Part shown: positions 18,453 to 27,348 of the stretch, piece after piece
How the letters are laid out: every line of letters begins with the position of its first letter
Numbering within the stretch: the stretch's first letter is position 1
Source of the DNA: Roseateles sp049532965
Lineage (GTDB): Bacteria > Pseudomonadota > Gammaproteobacteria > Burkholderiales > Burkholderiaceae_C
Assembly (NCBI RefSeq): GCF_049532965.1
Contig: NZ_CP186694.1
Coordinates: forward strand, 1,116,001-1,180,000
Direction: 5' to 3'
Length of the DNA stretch: 64,000 bases
Notes under the pieces: generated by a model
The model's input: only the letters and a program-made list of their open reading frames with translations
Database searches by the model: none
Told to the model about the DNA's origin: nothing
Program-made: the position numbers and the translations under genes

Positions 18453-18619
18453 AAGCGTGCGGGCTCCGATCCTACTCGTGTCGATGGGCCACCCCAAGGC
18501 CATTGGGCGAGTGCCGTGCAACAGATCGGAACAGCGACTAGCATCGCGCCCGCTTCGCATCCGCCGGCTTCGCAAGTCCCTTGCGCCGCCATCCATTTTT
18601 CAGAGACGAGGAGATCTTC

Positions 18620-19126
18620 ATGGACATGTACGCCGCCACCGTGCCGGTGTTCGATCGCATGCTGGCCAACATGCAGGCCTGGATCCGCGCTGCGCGCGAC
18701 CACGCCATTGCCAAGGGCTTCGATGAGTCGGTCTACCTGACGATGCGTCTGGCGCCGGACATGCTGCCGCTGCCGCGCCAGGTCCAGATCGCCAGCGACG
18801 CCGCCAAGAGCGGCGTCGCGCGTCTGGCGGGCATCGAGGTGCCGAGCTGGCCCGACAACGAGGCCAGCCTGGAGGAGTTGATCCAGCGTCTGCAGAAGAC
18901 GCGCGACTTCGTGAAGTCGATCAGCGCCGAGCAGATCAATGGGTCGGAGACGCGTGCGGTCAGCGTGCCGCGCCGCGACAAGGAGCCGCTGCAGTTCCAG
19001 GGCCAGGACTTCACGCGATTCTTCAACCTGCCCAATTTCTATTTCCACGCGACGACGCTCTACGCGTTGCTGCGCCATGCCGGCGTCCCGCTGGGCAAGA
19101 TGGATTTCCTGGGACAGCCGAAGTGA
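18620..19126 (+). CDS. DUF1993 family protein
   Basis: 168-residue protein of the DUF1993 family (DinB-like four-helix bundle), function unknown. Start MDMYAATVPVFDRMLANMQAW is characteristic, with LAPDMLPLPRQVQIASDAAK, GIEVPSWPDNEASLEELI and a C-terminal FYFHATTLYALLRHAGVPLG then KMDFLG. The ATG at 18620 has GACGAGGAG upstream. Possible metal-site histidines of the DinB fold are few here (FYFHATT, LLRHAGV). Single-gene unit followed by the 19152 repeat. Confidence 0.9.
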   Translation: MDMYAATVPVFDRMLANMQAWIRAARDHAIAKGFDESVYLTMRLAPDMLPLPRQVQIASDAAKSGVARLAGIEVPSWPDNEASLEELIQRLQKTRDFVKSISAEQINGSETRAVSVPRRDKEPLQFQGQDFTRFFNLPNFYFHATTLYALLRHAGVPLGKMDFLGQPK

Positions 19127-19151
19127 GAAGCTGACTGCGAGGCGCCGATGG

Positions 19152-19236
19152 CCCTCACCCCTCCCTCTCCCGCAAGCGGGAGAGGGTGAAATCCGGGAGA
19201 GGGTGGGGGTGAGAGTGGGGGTGAAAGTGGGGGTGA
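19152..19236. repeat. REP-like palindrome plus three 12-bp tandem repeats
   Basis: The CCCTCTCCCGC-AA-GCGGGAGAGGG palindrome shares its core with the copy at 1925–1962. It is followed by three back-to-back 12-base units of form NNGTGGGGGTGA (19201–19212, 19213–19224, 19225–19236). It lies between DUF1993 and a convergent small gene. Seen directly; role unknown. Confidence 0.75.
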
Positions 19237-19245
19237 TCCCCGGCG

Positions 19246-19704
19246 TCAGCCCAGCAGCCGGCGCAGCAGGCTCTTGCCCTGTTCGAGCTGTCGATTGAGC
19301 GCCACCAGCCGCGCCTCCGCTTCCTGCTGGTCGACCGCCCGGGCCACCTCGGTATAGATGGCCGTCCGCAAATGCCACAGGTCCTGCGGATGCCGCGCAT
19401 GGACGATGTGGCGAAGCAGGGCGCTCACGCGCGCCTGCGCCTCGCTGCCCGGCGCGGCGCCGTCCGTAAGATCCGCCACGCTGGCGCGGAACGCCGCCCT
19501 CAGCCTGGCCATCGCCCGTGCGCTCGCCTCGGGCCGGCGGCCATCGCCGGGCCAGAGCCGCATCAGGCTCTGGAAGATCGAATCCCCCCCGCGCCGCCGC
19601 GTGGGCGCATCGTTCATCGCGCGCGTTTCGATGTCGTCCAGCTCGACGGCCTGCGCCGCATCGACGATCTCATCCCAACGAGACAGGCTCGGCTTGGCCT
19701 TCAT
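19246..19704 (-). CDS. Hypothetical protein
   Basis: 152 residues, no family recognised. N-terminus MKAKPSLSRWDEIVDAAQAV, a middle RRRGGDSIFQSLMRLWPGDG, and a helical Arg/Ala-rich second half with HARHPQDLWHLRTAIYTEVA ending in a likely coiled coil (EAEARLVALNRQLEQGKSLL). No signal peptide or membrane segment. The ATG at 19704 is preceded by a GAAGAA purine stretch. Codon use fits the host (G/C third positions), supporting a real gene. The frame could extend to 20025, but the added residues are Arg/Pro-rich and lack coding character. Confidence 0.65.
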   Translation of the reverse strand: MKAKPSLSRWDEIVDAAQAVELDDIETRAMNDAPTRRRGGDSIFQSLMRLWPGDGRRPEASARAMARLRAAFRASVADLTDGAAPGSEAQARVSALLRHIVHARHPQDLWHLRTAIYTEVARAVDQQEAEARLVALNRQLEQGKSLLRRLLG

Positions 19705-20110
19705 GGTGCGTTCTTCTTCGTCGTGTGGTTGAACGCGCGTCCCTCGACGTCCCGATCCGGGCCTGCTCATCGCGCGGCGTCCCGGCTCGTCACTTCCCTG
19801 GCCCGGATCGCGGGGCGATTGTGGAAGTCGCCCCTGTCCCGGCAAGGCCGGATAAGACCGTGACGGATGCCGCAAATCGTGCTCAAGTTCCGGCTCCGGC
19901 GGCCGATACCGGTCGGAATGGGCGAGCCGCCGGTGTCCGCGGCATGCCCTGGGCGGGGTTTCAGCACGGAATTGGGCGGTCGGCACCGCCCAATTGCCGG
20001 GATTCCCGCGGGACCGAGCGGACACAATGCCCGACAGGCGGCCAAATGGGCCTGCGCCGGTGTGCCCGGCCGCGCCCGCCGGCCCGCGTCACGCCCGAAA
20101 GCCCGATCAC
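19705..20110. other. Gene-free region with a perfect 26-base inverted repeat
   Basis: About 400 bases between the starts of the divergent hypothetical gene and the TPR glycosyltransferase. The one clear structure is AATTGGGCGGT–CGGC–ACCGCCCAATT at 19970–19995, an 11-bp perfect stem with a 4-base loop, about 115 bases before the glycosyltransferase ATG. No convincing -35/-10 pair is seen near it. Reading frames here are Arg/Pro/Ala-rich and not believed. Confidence 0.7.
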
Positions 20111-21994
20111 ATGGACATCGCCCGCCCCAGCATGCCGAACTTGAGCGTTCCCGCCCCGCTGGCCCAGGAATGGGAGCAACTGCTGACCCGCGCCCGCGAT
20201 GGGTCGCTCCCCCTCCCGGAGCTGATGGACCGTGGCAACTTCCTCCAGGCCCAGCACCTGGGCGACGCCGCCGCGCATCTGTATGAGGTCTGGCTGTCCC
20301 ACACCGGCCAGCCGCCCGCCGCCCGCCTCGTCGCCCTCTACAACTGGGGTACCGTGCTGGGCAATATCCAGCAGCACGAACGTGCGGAGCAGGTCTACCG
20401 CCAGGCGCTGGAGATCAGCCCCGCCTTCGCCCAGGCCCGCCTGAACCTGGGCCATCAACTCGAGCACCTGGGGCGCACCGACGAGGCGCTCGCCGCCTGG
20501 CAGGCGGTCTACGACGGCAGCCAGCCGATGGAGGCGCTCGGCGCCGACCAGACCGGCCTGCGCACCCACGCCCTGAACAACGCCGCCCGGCTGCTGGAAC
20601 TCCAGCGCCGCTACGACGAATCCGAGGCGCTGATGGTGCGCAGCCTCACGCTCAATCCCGAGCAGACGGACGTGATGCAGCACTACGTCCATATCCGCCA
20701 GAAGCAATGCAAGTGGCCGGTGTACCAGCCCTTCGGCGAGGTCACGCACAACAGGCTGCTGATCGCGACCTCGCTGCTGGCCACGCTCAGCGCCACCGAC
20801 GATCCCGCGCTCCAGATGGGCGCTGCGCAGCGCTTCGTCCACGAGAAGGTGACCCGGCAGAAGGACGCGTTGTGGCGCCATCCGGCCTCGGTCGCGGCCC
20901 GCCAGCAGGGCAGGATCAAGATCGGCTACCTCTCCGGTGACCTGTGCATGCACGCGGTGGGCCTGCTCACCGCGGAGCTCTACGAACTCCACGACCGCGA
21001 GAAGTTCGAGATCCATGCCTTCGACTGGAGCCGCGAGGACGGTACCTCGCTGCGCAAGCGGATCCTGATGTCGATGGACAAGGTCTGGCGCCTGCATGGC
21101 CTGGAAGACGCCACCGCGGCCAAGCTGATCGCGCAGGCCGGCATCGACGTCCTGGTCGACCTGCAGGGCCTGACCAGCGGCGCCCGGCCCAACATCCTGG
21201 CGCACCGCCCGGCACCGGTGCAGGTGAGCTACCTCGGCCTGCCGGCGACCTCGCTGCTGCCGGGGGTGGACTGGATCATCGCGGACCCTTTCGTGATGCC
21301 GCCGGAGTACTTGCCGTACTGCAGCGAGAAGCCGATCTACCTGCCGCATTGCTACCAGGTCAGCGACCGCAAGCGCGAGGTCGGCGCGGATCCGACCCGG
21401 GCCCAGTACGAACTGCCGGAAGACGCCTTTGTCTTCTGCTCGTTCAACAACAACCACAAGATGAACGCCGAGATGTTCGGCGCCTGGATGCGCATCCTGC
21501 ACGGGGTGCCGAACTCGGTGCTGTGGCTGCTGGCGGACAACGAGTGGGCCAAGGCCAACCTGAAGCGCGAGGCGCAGGCCGCCGGCATCGATCCGTCGCG
21601 CCTGATCTTCGCCCCCCGCGTCGCGCCGCCGGACTACCTGGCGCGCTTCCAGCTCCCGGACCTGGTGCTCGACACCTTCCCATACAACGCCGGCACCACC
21701 GCCAGCGACTGCCTGTGGATGGGGACGCCGATCCTGACCCGGTCGGGCCGCAGCTACATCTCCCGCATGTGCGGCAGCCTGCTGACGGCCGTCGGCCTGC
21801 CGGACCTGATCACGTTCTCGGTCGAGGAATACGTCCAGCGCGCCATCCAGATCGGCCTGAATCCCGGCCGCGCGCGCTCCTACAAGCGCTACCTGCGCGA
21901 CGAGGGCCGCCAGAGCGCGCTGTTCGACATGCCGGCCATCGTCCGTGACATCGAGCGCGAATTCGAGCAATTGGCCCTGGCCCATCGCGCCTGA
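20111..21994 (+). CDS. TPR-containing GT41 (SPINDLY/OGT-like) glycosyltransferase
   Basis: 627 residues: TPR repeats (about residues 60–200, e.g. ALYNWGTVLGNIQQHERAEQ, LNLGHQLEHLGRTDEALAAW) followed by an O-GlcNAc-transferase-like catalytic domain. Catalytic landmarks: GYLSGDLCMHAVGLLTAELY (base-like His), VDLQGLTSGARPNILAHRPA, VQVSYLGLPATS, FCSFNNNHKMN (sugar-nucleotide Lys) and LDTFPYNAGTTASDCLWMGT then PILTRSGRSYISRM. Such enzymes glycosylate proteins in the cytoplasm. It ends 19 bases before a type I secretion ABC gene, so it may modify the secreted protein. The start MDIARPSMPNLSVPAPL at 20111 is preferred over an in-frame ATG at 19994. Confidence 0.92.
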   Translation: MDIARPSMPNLSVPAPLAQEWEQLLTRARDGSLPLPELMDRGNFLQAQHLGDAAAHLYEVWLSHTGQPPAARLVALYNWGTVLGNIQQHERAEQVYRQALEISPAFAQARLNLGHQLEHLGRTDEALAAWQAVYDGSQPMEALGADQTGLRTHALNNAARLLELQRRYDESEALMVRSLTLNPEQTDVMQHYVHIRQKQCKWPVYQPFGEVTHNRLLIATSLLATLSATDDPALQMGAAQRFVHEKVTRQKDALWRHPASVAARQQGRIKIGYLSGDLCMHAVGLLTAELYELHDREKFEIHAFDWSREDGTSLRKRILMSMDKVWRLHGLEDATAAKLIAQAGIDVLVDLQGLTSGARPNILAHRPAPVQVSYLGLPATSLLPGVDWIIADPFVMPPEYLPYCSEKPIYLPHCYQVSDRKREVGADPTRAQYELPEDAFVFCSFNNNHKMNAEMFGAWMRILHGVPNSVLWLLADNEWAKANLKREAQAAGIDPSRLIFAPRVAPPDYLARFQLPDLVLDTFPYNAGTTASDCLWMGTPILTRSGRSYISRMCGSLLTAVGLPDLITFSVEEYVQRAIQIGLNPGRARSYKRYLRDEGRQSALFDMPAIVRDIEREFEQLALAHRA

Positions 21995-22013
21995 AGCAGA
22001 CTAGATTCGACCA

Positions 22014-24395
22014 ATGAACCGGCCGCACGACCCCTTCTTCGACGGTGACCAGCGCGCCCGCCGCCCCGGCCTGCGCCTGGCGGCGGAGGACGGCCAGCGT
22101 GCGCCCGGCATGCCGGACGAGCCGCACGACCCGCTCGCGGACCTGGCGCAGCAACCGGCGGTGGATCCGCTGCTGCAGTGCCTGGCCTGGCTGACGCAGC
22201 ATCACGGGCGCGCGCGGTCGGTCGATTCGCTGCGCGCCGGCGCGCCGGTCGAAGGCGCCATCAGCCCCGACCAGGCGATCCGCCTGATGCGCGAAGCCGG
22301 CTACAACGCCGGCCTGCTGCGCAAGGGCATCGAGGAGATCCACCAGCTGCTGTTGCCGGCGGTGCTGCTGCTCAACGGCGGCGACGCCTGCGTCCTGGTG
22401 CGTCGCCTGGACGACGACGCGTCCGGCGGTGTCCGCTACGAGGTCGTCTTCCCCGGCCCCGAGGCCGCCAGCTGTGTGGCCCCGGCCGCCGAGCTGGACC
22501 AGGAGTACAGCGGCTTCATCCTGGCGGTCACGCCGCAGGAGGTCTCGCAGGCCAGGCCGATCGGCGCCGCCAAGGAAGAGACCCCGCTGCTGCAAGCCGA
22601 TTCGCACTGGCTGTTCGGCACGCTGCGGCGCTTCATCCCGTACTACCGCTCGGCGATGCTCGCCGCGCTGCTGAGCAACGTGCTGATGATGGTGTCGGGG
22701 CTGGTGACCTCGGTCATCTACGACAAGGTCATCCCGCACCAGGCCTTCGTCACGCTGTGGACGCTGGGCGTCGGCGCCGCGCTGGCGCTGGTCTTCGACC
22801 TGTTCGCGCGCCAGCTGCGGTCCCACCTGATCGACCTGGCCGGCCGCAAGACCGACCTGATCGTCGGCGCCAAGCTGTTCCGGCAGACGCTCGGCGTGCG
22901 CATGGAACACCGGCCCGCGTCCGCCGGCTCGTACGCGCATTACCTGGCGCAGGTGGAGGTCGTGCGCGACTTCTTCACCTCGGCCACCATGTCGGTGCTG
23001 ACCGACCTGCCGTTCGTGGTGCTGTTCGTCGCGATGACCTTCATCATCGGCGGCCCGCTCGGTTGGGTGCTGATGATCGCCATCCCGCTGATGCTGCTGA
23101 TGAGCTTCGCCATCCAGGGCTACCTGCGCCGCGCGATGCGCACCAACATGACGGAGTCTGCCGACCTGCACGGCACGCTGGTCGAGGCGCTGGAAGGCCT
23201 GGAGGACCTGAAGACCACCGGCGCCGAGGGCCGCTTCCTGCGCCGCTACGAGCACTCCACCGCGATCGTCGCCGAGTCCGCGCTCAAGGCCCGCACGATG
23301 GCCAGCTGGAGCATGAACATCTCGACGACGATGCAGCAGCTGATCAACCTGGTCATGCTGGTGTGGGGCGTCTACCTGATCAACGACAGCGTCATCAGCG
23401 CCGGCGCGCTGATCGGCGCGGTGATGTTTGCCGGCCGCGCCACGGTGCCGCTGAACAGCCTCGTCAGCCTGGCGACCCGCTACCAGGGCGCCCGCGCCGC
23501 GATGCTGTCGCTGAACTCGGTGATGAGCGCTCCGGTCGAACGCGACTCCACCCGCAACTACGTGCCGCTGAACCAGATCACCGGCCGCATCGGGCTGAAC
23601 GATGTCGGCTTCTCCTATCCGGCGCAGGGCGACGCGCAGTCGCCCAAGGTGCTGCGCAACGTGACGATGCGCGTGCAGCCGGGCGAGCGGGTCGCGATCC
23701 TGGGCCGCATCGGTAGCGGCAAGTCCACCGTGCTGCGCATGCTGGCCGGCCTCTACCAGCCGACCGAAGGGCATGTGGAAGTCGACGGCATCGACCTGCG
23801 CCAGATCGATCCCGCGGAGTTCCGCGGCAAGGTCGGCTTCGTGTCGCAGGAGCCGCGCCTGTTCCACGGCACGCTGCGCGACAACGTGTTGATGGGCCGG
23901 CATGTCGACGCGCAGCGCCTGGTCGAGGTCGCCAAGCTGACCGGCCTGGACCGCGTCGTCGCCGGCCACCCGATGGGCTGGGACCTGCCGGTCGGCGAGA
24001 TGGGCTCGCTGCTGTCCGGCGGCCAGCGCCAACTGGTCGCGCTCGCGCGCAGCCTGGTCACCAGGCCGCAGATCCTGCTGATGGACGAGCCCACCAGCTC
24101 GATGGACGCCCAGTCCGAGATCGCCTTCCTGCGCCAGCTGCGCGACGCCGCCGGCGCGTGCACGCTGATCATGGTCACGCACCGGCCGGCAGTGCTCGAG
24201 CTGGTGTCGCGCATCGTGGTCGTCGACAGCGGGCGCCTCGTCATGGACGGCCCGCGCGACCAGGTGCTGGCGGCGCTGTCCGGCGCCCGCCCGCCGGGCC
24301 AGGCGCAACCCCAGCAACCGGGCCAGGCGCCGCAGGGCGCACCAGTCCATGTGCATCCGTCCGCCCAGGCGGTGAACCGCGCCGCGTCGGTCTGA
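22014..24395 (+). CDS. Type I secretion ABC transporter with degenerate C39-like domain (LapB-type)
   Basis: Inner-membrane permease/ATPase of a type I secretion system. 793 residues. The N-terminal C39-like domain (about residues 45–175) has DPLLQCLAWLTQHHGR but lacks the peptidase Cys/His arrangement, so it is a non-cleaving docking domain. The membrane domain starts at LFGTLRRFIPYYRSAMLAAL. The ATPase has Walker A GRIGSGKST (about 564–572), LSGGQRQ (about 668–674), Walker B ILLMDEPTSSMD and VTHRPAVLELV. The tail is Pro/Gln/Gly-rich. It resembles LapB exporters of large RTX adhesins. The fusion-protein gene starts 7 bases after its stop. Confidence 0.93.
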   Translation: MNRPHDPFFDGDQRARRPGLRLAAEDGQRAPGMPDEPHDPLADLAQQPAVDPLLQCLAWLTQHHGRARSVDSLRAGAPVEGAISPDQAIRLMREAGYNAGLLRKGIEEIHQLLLPAVLLLNGGDACVLVRRLDDDASGGVRYEVVFPGPEAASCVAPAAELDQEYSGFILAVTPQEVSQARPIGAAKEETPLLQADSHWLFGTLRRFIPYYRSAMLAALLSNVLMMVSGLVTSVIYDKVIPHQAFVTLWTLGVGAALALVFDLFARQLRSHLIDLAGRKTDLIVGAKLFRQTLGVRMEHRPASAGSYAHYLAQVEVVRDFFTSATMSVLTDLPFVVLFVAMTFIIGGPLGWVLMIAIPLMLLMSFAIQGYLRRAMRTNMTESADLHGTLVEALEGLEDLKTTGAEGRFLRRYEHSTAIVAESALKARTMASWSMNISTTMQQLINLVMLVWGVYLINDSVISAGALIGAVMFAGRATVPLNSLVSLATRYQGARAAMLSLNSVMSAPVERDSTRNYVPLNQITGRIGLNDVGFSYPAQGDAQSPKVLRNVTMRVQPGERVAILGRIGSGKSTVLRMLAGLYQPTEGHVEVDGIDLRQIDPAEFRGKVGFVSQEPRLFHGTLRDNVLMGRHVDAQRLVEVAKLTGLDRVVAGHPMGWDLPVGEMGSLLSGGQRQLVALARSLVTRPQILLMDEPTSSMDAQSEIAFLRQLRDAAGACTLIMVTHRPAVLELVSRIVVVDSGRLVMDGPRDQVLAALSGARPPGQAQPQQPGQAPQGAPVHVHPSAQAVNRAASV

Positions 24396-24402
24396 GGTCC
24401 CC

Positions 24403-25611
24403 ATGTCGCAGTCCCGCTCCCTCAGCCGAGAAGAAGGCCTGTTCGTCAGCAGCGTCCAGTCGGCGCTGATCGACGAGCCGCTCCCGCGCGCCGTCTGGGC
24501 GCTTTACCTGATGGCCGCCGTGCTGGTGGTGGGCCTGGTCTGGTCGTCGATCGCGACGGTGGACGAGGTCACGCGCAGCGATGCCCGCGTCGTCCCGGAC
24601 GGCAAGGAGCAGGTCATCGCCAGCCTGGAGTCCGGCACGCTGGGCAAGCTGCTGGTTCATGAAGGCGAGGAGGTCGAGGCCGGCCAGCCGCTGGCCGAGC
24701 TCGATCCGACGCGCGCCGAGGCCGCCGAGAACGAAAGCCAGGCCAAGCGCCTGGGCCTGATGGCGCAGGTCGCCCGGCTGCGCGCCGAGGCGCTGGGCGT
24801 GCCGCTGAAGTTCCCCGAGGAGGTGAGGGCGGTGCAGCGCCTGGTCGACAGCGAGACCGAGGTCTTCGACACCCGCCGCCGCGTGCTCGACGAGGCCACC
24901 GCCAGCATCAACCGCAGCATCGGCCTGCTCGCCACCGAGCAGCGGCTGGCCCAGGACATGGCATCCAAGGGCCTGATGTCCAACGTCGAGGTGATGCGCG
25001 TCACCCGGCAGGTCAACGAGTTGCAGCAGCAGCGCAACGAGCGCATCAGCCGCTTCCGCCAGGATGCCAGCACCGAGCTGTCCAAGGCGCAGACCGACCT
25101 GGCGCAGATCGACGAACAACTGGTCGTGCGCCGCGACGCCGTCAGCCGCTCGGTGCTGAAGTCGCCGGTCAAGGGCCTGGTCAAGAACATCAAGATGAAC
25201 ACCGTGGGCGGCGTGATCACGTCCGGCTCGCCGATCATGGAGATCGTCCCGATCGGCCCGCGCATCCTGATCGAGGCCCGCATCAAGCCCAAGGACATCG
25301 GCTACGTCCAGGTCGGCCAGACGGCGGTCGTCAAGGTCAACGGCTACGACTTCAACGTCAACGGCGGCCTGCACGGCAAGATCGAGTACGTCAGCCCCGA
25401 CGCGCTCGGCGAGACCGAGAAGAACAACGAGGGCACCTACTACCGCGCGCTGATCGCCGCCGAGCGCAACACGCTGCGCGCCAAGGGCGAGCCGCTGCCG
25501 GTGATCCCCGGCATGACGGCGATCGTGGACATCCGCACCGGCGAGCGCTCGGTGCTGAGCTACCTGCTGCGCCCGATGCTCAAGTCCAAGGAAGCGCTGC
25601 GAGAGCGCTGA
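24403..25611 (+). CDS. HlyD/LapC-type membrane fusion protein of type I secretion
   Basis: Periplasmic adaptor linking the ABC exporter to the outer-membrane channel. 402 residues: cytoplasmic N-terminus, one membrane helix (AVWALYLMAAVLVVGLVWSS), lipoyl half-motif (IASLESGTLGKLLVHEGEEV), a coiled coil (about residues 100–235) and the second lipoyl/barrel part (VLKSPVKGLVKNIKMNTVGG, IKPKDIGYVQVGQTAVVKVN). It ends with PGMTAIVDIRTGERSVLSYL typical of the family. The ATG at 24403 is 7 bases after the ABC gene. Confidence 0.94.
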   Translation: MSQSRSLSREEGLFVSSVQSALIDEPLPRAVWALYLMAAVLVVGLVWSSIATVDEVTRSDARVVPDGKEQVIASLESGTLGKLLVHEGEEVEAGQPLAELDPTRAEAAENESQAKRLGLMAQVARLRAEALGVPLKFPEEVRAVQRLVDSETEVFDTRRRVLDEATASINRSIGLLATEQRLAQDMASKGLMSNVEVMRVTRQVNELQQQRNERISRFRQDASTELSKAQTDLAQIDEQLVVRRDAVSRSVLKSPVKGLVKNIKMNTVGGVITSGSPIMEIVPIGPRILIEARIKPKDIGYVQVGQTAVVKVNGYDFNVNGGLHGKIEYVSPDALGETEKNNEGTYYRALIAAERNTLRAKGEPLPVIPGMTAIVDIRTGERSVLSYLLRPMLKSKEALRER

Positions 25612-25669
25612 ACTGGACCGTCGCGCGCCGCCTTATCGGCGCTTCGGTTTCCCGCCGAACTGGTCCAGT
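25612..25669. repeat. Nested inverted repeats between the HlyD- and TolC-type genes
   Basis: Outer arms ACTGGACC (25612–25619) and GGTCCAGT (25662–25669) enclose a second hairpin, GCGCCG-CCTTAT-CGGCGC (25625–25642). It begins right after the fusion-protein stop. It may be an mRNA structure separating the expression of the two genes; there is no T-run. Confidence 0.6.
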
Positions 25670-25705
25670 AGAGGCCATGGGAAATTGCTTGCAGTACGCG
25701 TGACC

Positions 25706-27115
25706 ATGACCACTTCGACTCCGCGCCGGAGCCTGCCGCGCGCCATCGCTTTCCGCCTGTCCGCCGCGTCCGCCATCGCGATGGCGCTGGCCGCGTTCAG
25801 CGCGCCGGCCCTCGCCCAGGACCCGCCGCCCAGCCGCTGCTCGGACGAGCGGACGCTGCCGCCGGCGCAACTGTCGGCCCGGGATACGGCGCTGCTGGAC
25901 GTCGGCGATGCCGACCCGCGCGCGCAACTGCAGGAGCTCGTCAACCGGGCGCTCCAGCGCAGCAAGGCCCTGGGCGCGACCCGGCTGCTGACGCAGGCCG
26001 CCGAGGCCGATTACGAGGAAGCCAAGTCGCAGCGCATGCCCACCGTGACGCTGGGACTGACGGCCGGCCACACCGGCACCGTGCTGCCGGGGGACGGCCC
26101 CGGCAACCGCGCCAGCGGCATGCAGGGCCGCGGCTCGCTGAGCGTGACCGCGCCGATCTACGACTCCGGCCGGATCACCAAGCTCACCGAATGGCGCTCG
26201 CAGCTGCTCGAGGCCGCGCGCTTCGGCCAGTCGAGCGCGGAGGAGCAGGTGGCGCTGCAGACCGTGTCGCTGGCGCTGGACCGCGGCCGCTATCAGCTGC
26301 AGGCGCAGGTCTACAGCCAGTACGTGCGCAAGATGGCCTGCCTGGTGGAGGCGCTGGAGATCATCACCAAGGCCGACCGCGGCCGTGCCAGCGAGCTCGT
26401 CCAGGCGCAGAAGAGCCTGCAGCAGGCCGACCTGTCGTACGAGGCGACGACCTCCGCGCTGCGCCAGACCGAGGTGCGGCTCAAGCGCTTCGTCGGCGAT
26501 GAACTGCCGCGCGGCGCCGCGATGAGCGCCGTGCTCGCCCGCCTGCCCGACCTCAACGAGATGCTGGCCGACGTGGTGCTGGCGCCCGACGTCGCGGCCG
26601 CCTCCGCCCAGGCGCAGGCGCAGCGCAGCTATGCGGAATCGGTGCGCGCGGGGCAGCAGCCCAGTGTGAGCCTGCTGGTCACCGGCAACTCGACGGTCGG
26701 CCAATCGCGCCAGACCGACTGGATCGGCGGCGTGACGGTCAACATCCCGATCGTGCAGCCGGGCGCCGACTCGGCGCTGACCTCGGCGCGTCGCCGCGCT
26801 CAGGCCGCGTCGCTGCAACGCGACGAGACCATCGAGGCCAAGCGCTACCGCGTGCAGGAGATGTACGAGGCGGCCTCCTCGTCGCTGGACCGCTCGCGCC
26901 GGCTGGTCGACATCCTGCGCAACAGTGAGCGGGTGCGCGGCTTCACGCTGCAGCAGTGGCAGCAACTCGGCAAGCGATCGCTGTTCGACGTGATGGCGGC
27001 GGAAGGCGATTACTACTCGATGCGCGTGGCCCATGTGAACGCGCTCTATGACGCCCAGCAGGTCGTCGCGATCATGTGGTCGCAGGGCCGCGGCGTGGTG
27101 ACGCCGCTGCGCTGA
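25706..27115 (+). CDS. TolC-family outer-membrane efflux/secretion protein
   Basis: Outer-membrane channel of the type I system. 469 residues with a signal peptide (PRAIAFRLSAASAIAMALAA then FSAPALA|Q) and two repeats of the TolC alpha-barrel fold. LLTQAAEADYEEAKSQRMP and APIYDSGRITKLTEWRSQLL are recognisable, as is the second-half DWIGGVTVNIPIVQPGADSA then LTSARRRAQA. An unusual Cys pair position (PPSRCSDERTLPPAQ) follows the signal. The ATG at 25706 is chosen; TTG at 25685 and GTG at 25700 are in frame but give no better ribosome site. Ends the secretion operon; no substrate gene follows. Confidence 0.92.
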   Translation: MTTSTPRRSLPRAIAFRLSAASAIAMALAAFSAPALAQDPPPSRCSDERTLPPAQLSARDTALLDVGDADPRAQLQELVNRALQRSKALGATRLLTQAAEADYEEAKSQRMPTVTLGLTAGHTGTVLPGDGPGNRASGMQGRGSLSVTAPIYDSGRITKLTEWRSQLLEAARFGQSSAEEQVALQTVSLALDRGRYQLQAQVYSQYVRKMACLVEALEIITKADRGRASELVQAQKSLQQADLSYEATTSALRQTEVRLKRFVGDELPRGAAMSAVLARLPDLNEMLADVVLAPDVAAASAQAQAQRSYAESVRAGQQPSVSLLVTGNSTVGQSRQTDWIGGVTVNIPIVQPGADSALTSARRRAQAASLQRDETIEAKRYRVQEMYEAASSSLDRSRRLVDILRNSERVRGFTLQQWQQLGKRSLFDVMAAEGDYYSMRVAHVNALYDAQQVVAIMWSQGRGVVTPLR

Positions 27116-27273
27116 AGCGCCCGGGCCGGTACGCCGGCCTGGGCCCCAGGCTCCGTGGCCTGCGGGAAAACCCTGGCGGAAGCACCCCGGCGGCGCTGTC
27201 GAGAAACCTTACAGCGACCCGTGCAGAAGTCGCGGTGCCGCCAAAAACTTCCAACGGATCAATCACTTGCCGA

Positions 27274-27293
27274 ATTGGCACGCATGCTGCTTA
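27274..27293 (+). promoter_or_regulatory. Sigma-54 (RpoN) type -24/-12 promoter of the PEP-CTERM gene
   Basis: TTGGCACG at 27275–27282 and CTGCTT at 27287–27292 put GG (27277–27278) and GC (27289–27290) exactly 10 bases apart, as required for sigma-54. It lies 56 bases before the ATG. The -24 half is consensus; the -12 half differs from TTGC by one base. Known biology: in exosortase-containing betaproteobacteria, PEP-CTERM genes are often controlled by PrsK/PrsR with RpoN. Confidence 0.75.
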
Positions 27294-27348
27294 AGGATGG
27301 CAGGCGACCGGTGAGGCTCGCTTCCCTTCCAAACAGGAGAGATTGATC

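Noticed and set aside
19201..19236. 12-bp tandem repeats considered as a replication or iteron site
   Set aside because: Only three units, GC-rich, with no AT-rich stretch, DnaA box or rep gene nearby.
19979..19997. GGCACCG…TTGC near the 19970 palindrome as a sigma-54 promoter
   Set aside because: GG and GC are 12 bases apart rather than 10.
22014..22550. C39 peptidase domain suggesting a bacteriocin exporter
   Set aside because: The catalytic Cys/His arrangement is missing, and no double-glycine leader peptide gene is present, so this is a LapB-type docking domain.
22178..23716. 512-residue + strand frame inside the ABC exporter gene
   Set aside because: Offset by one frame, Arg/Pro/Gly-rich with no recognisable motif; the exporter frame is complete.
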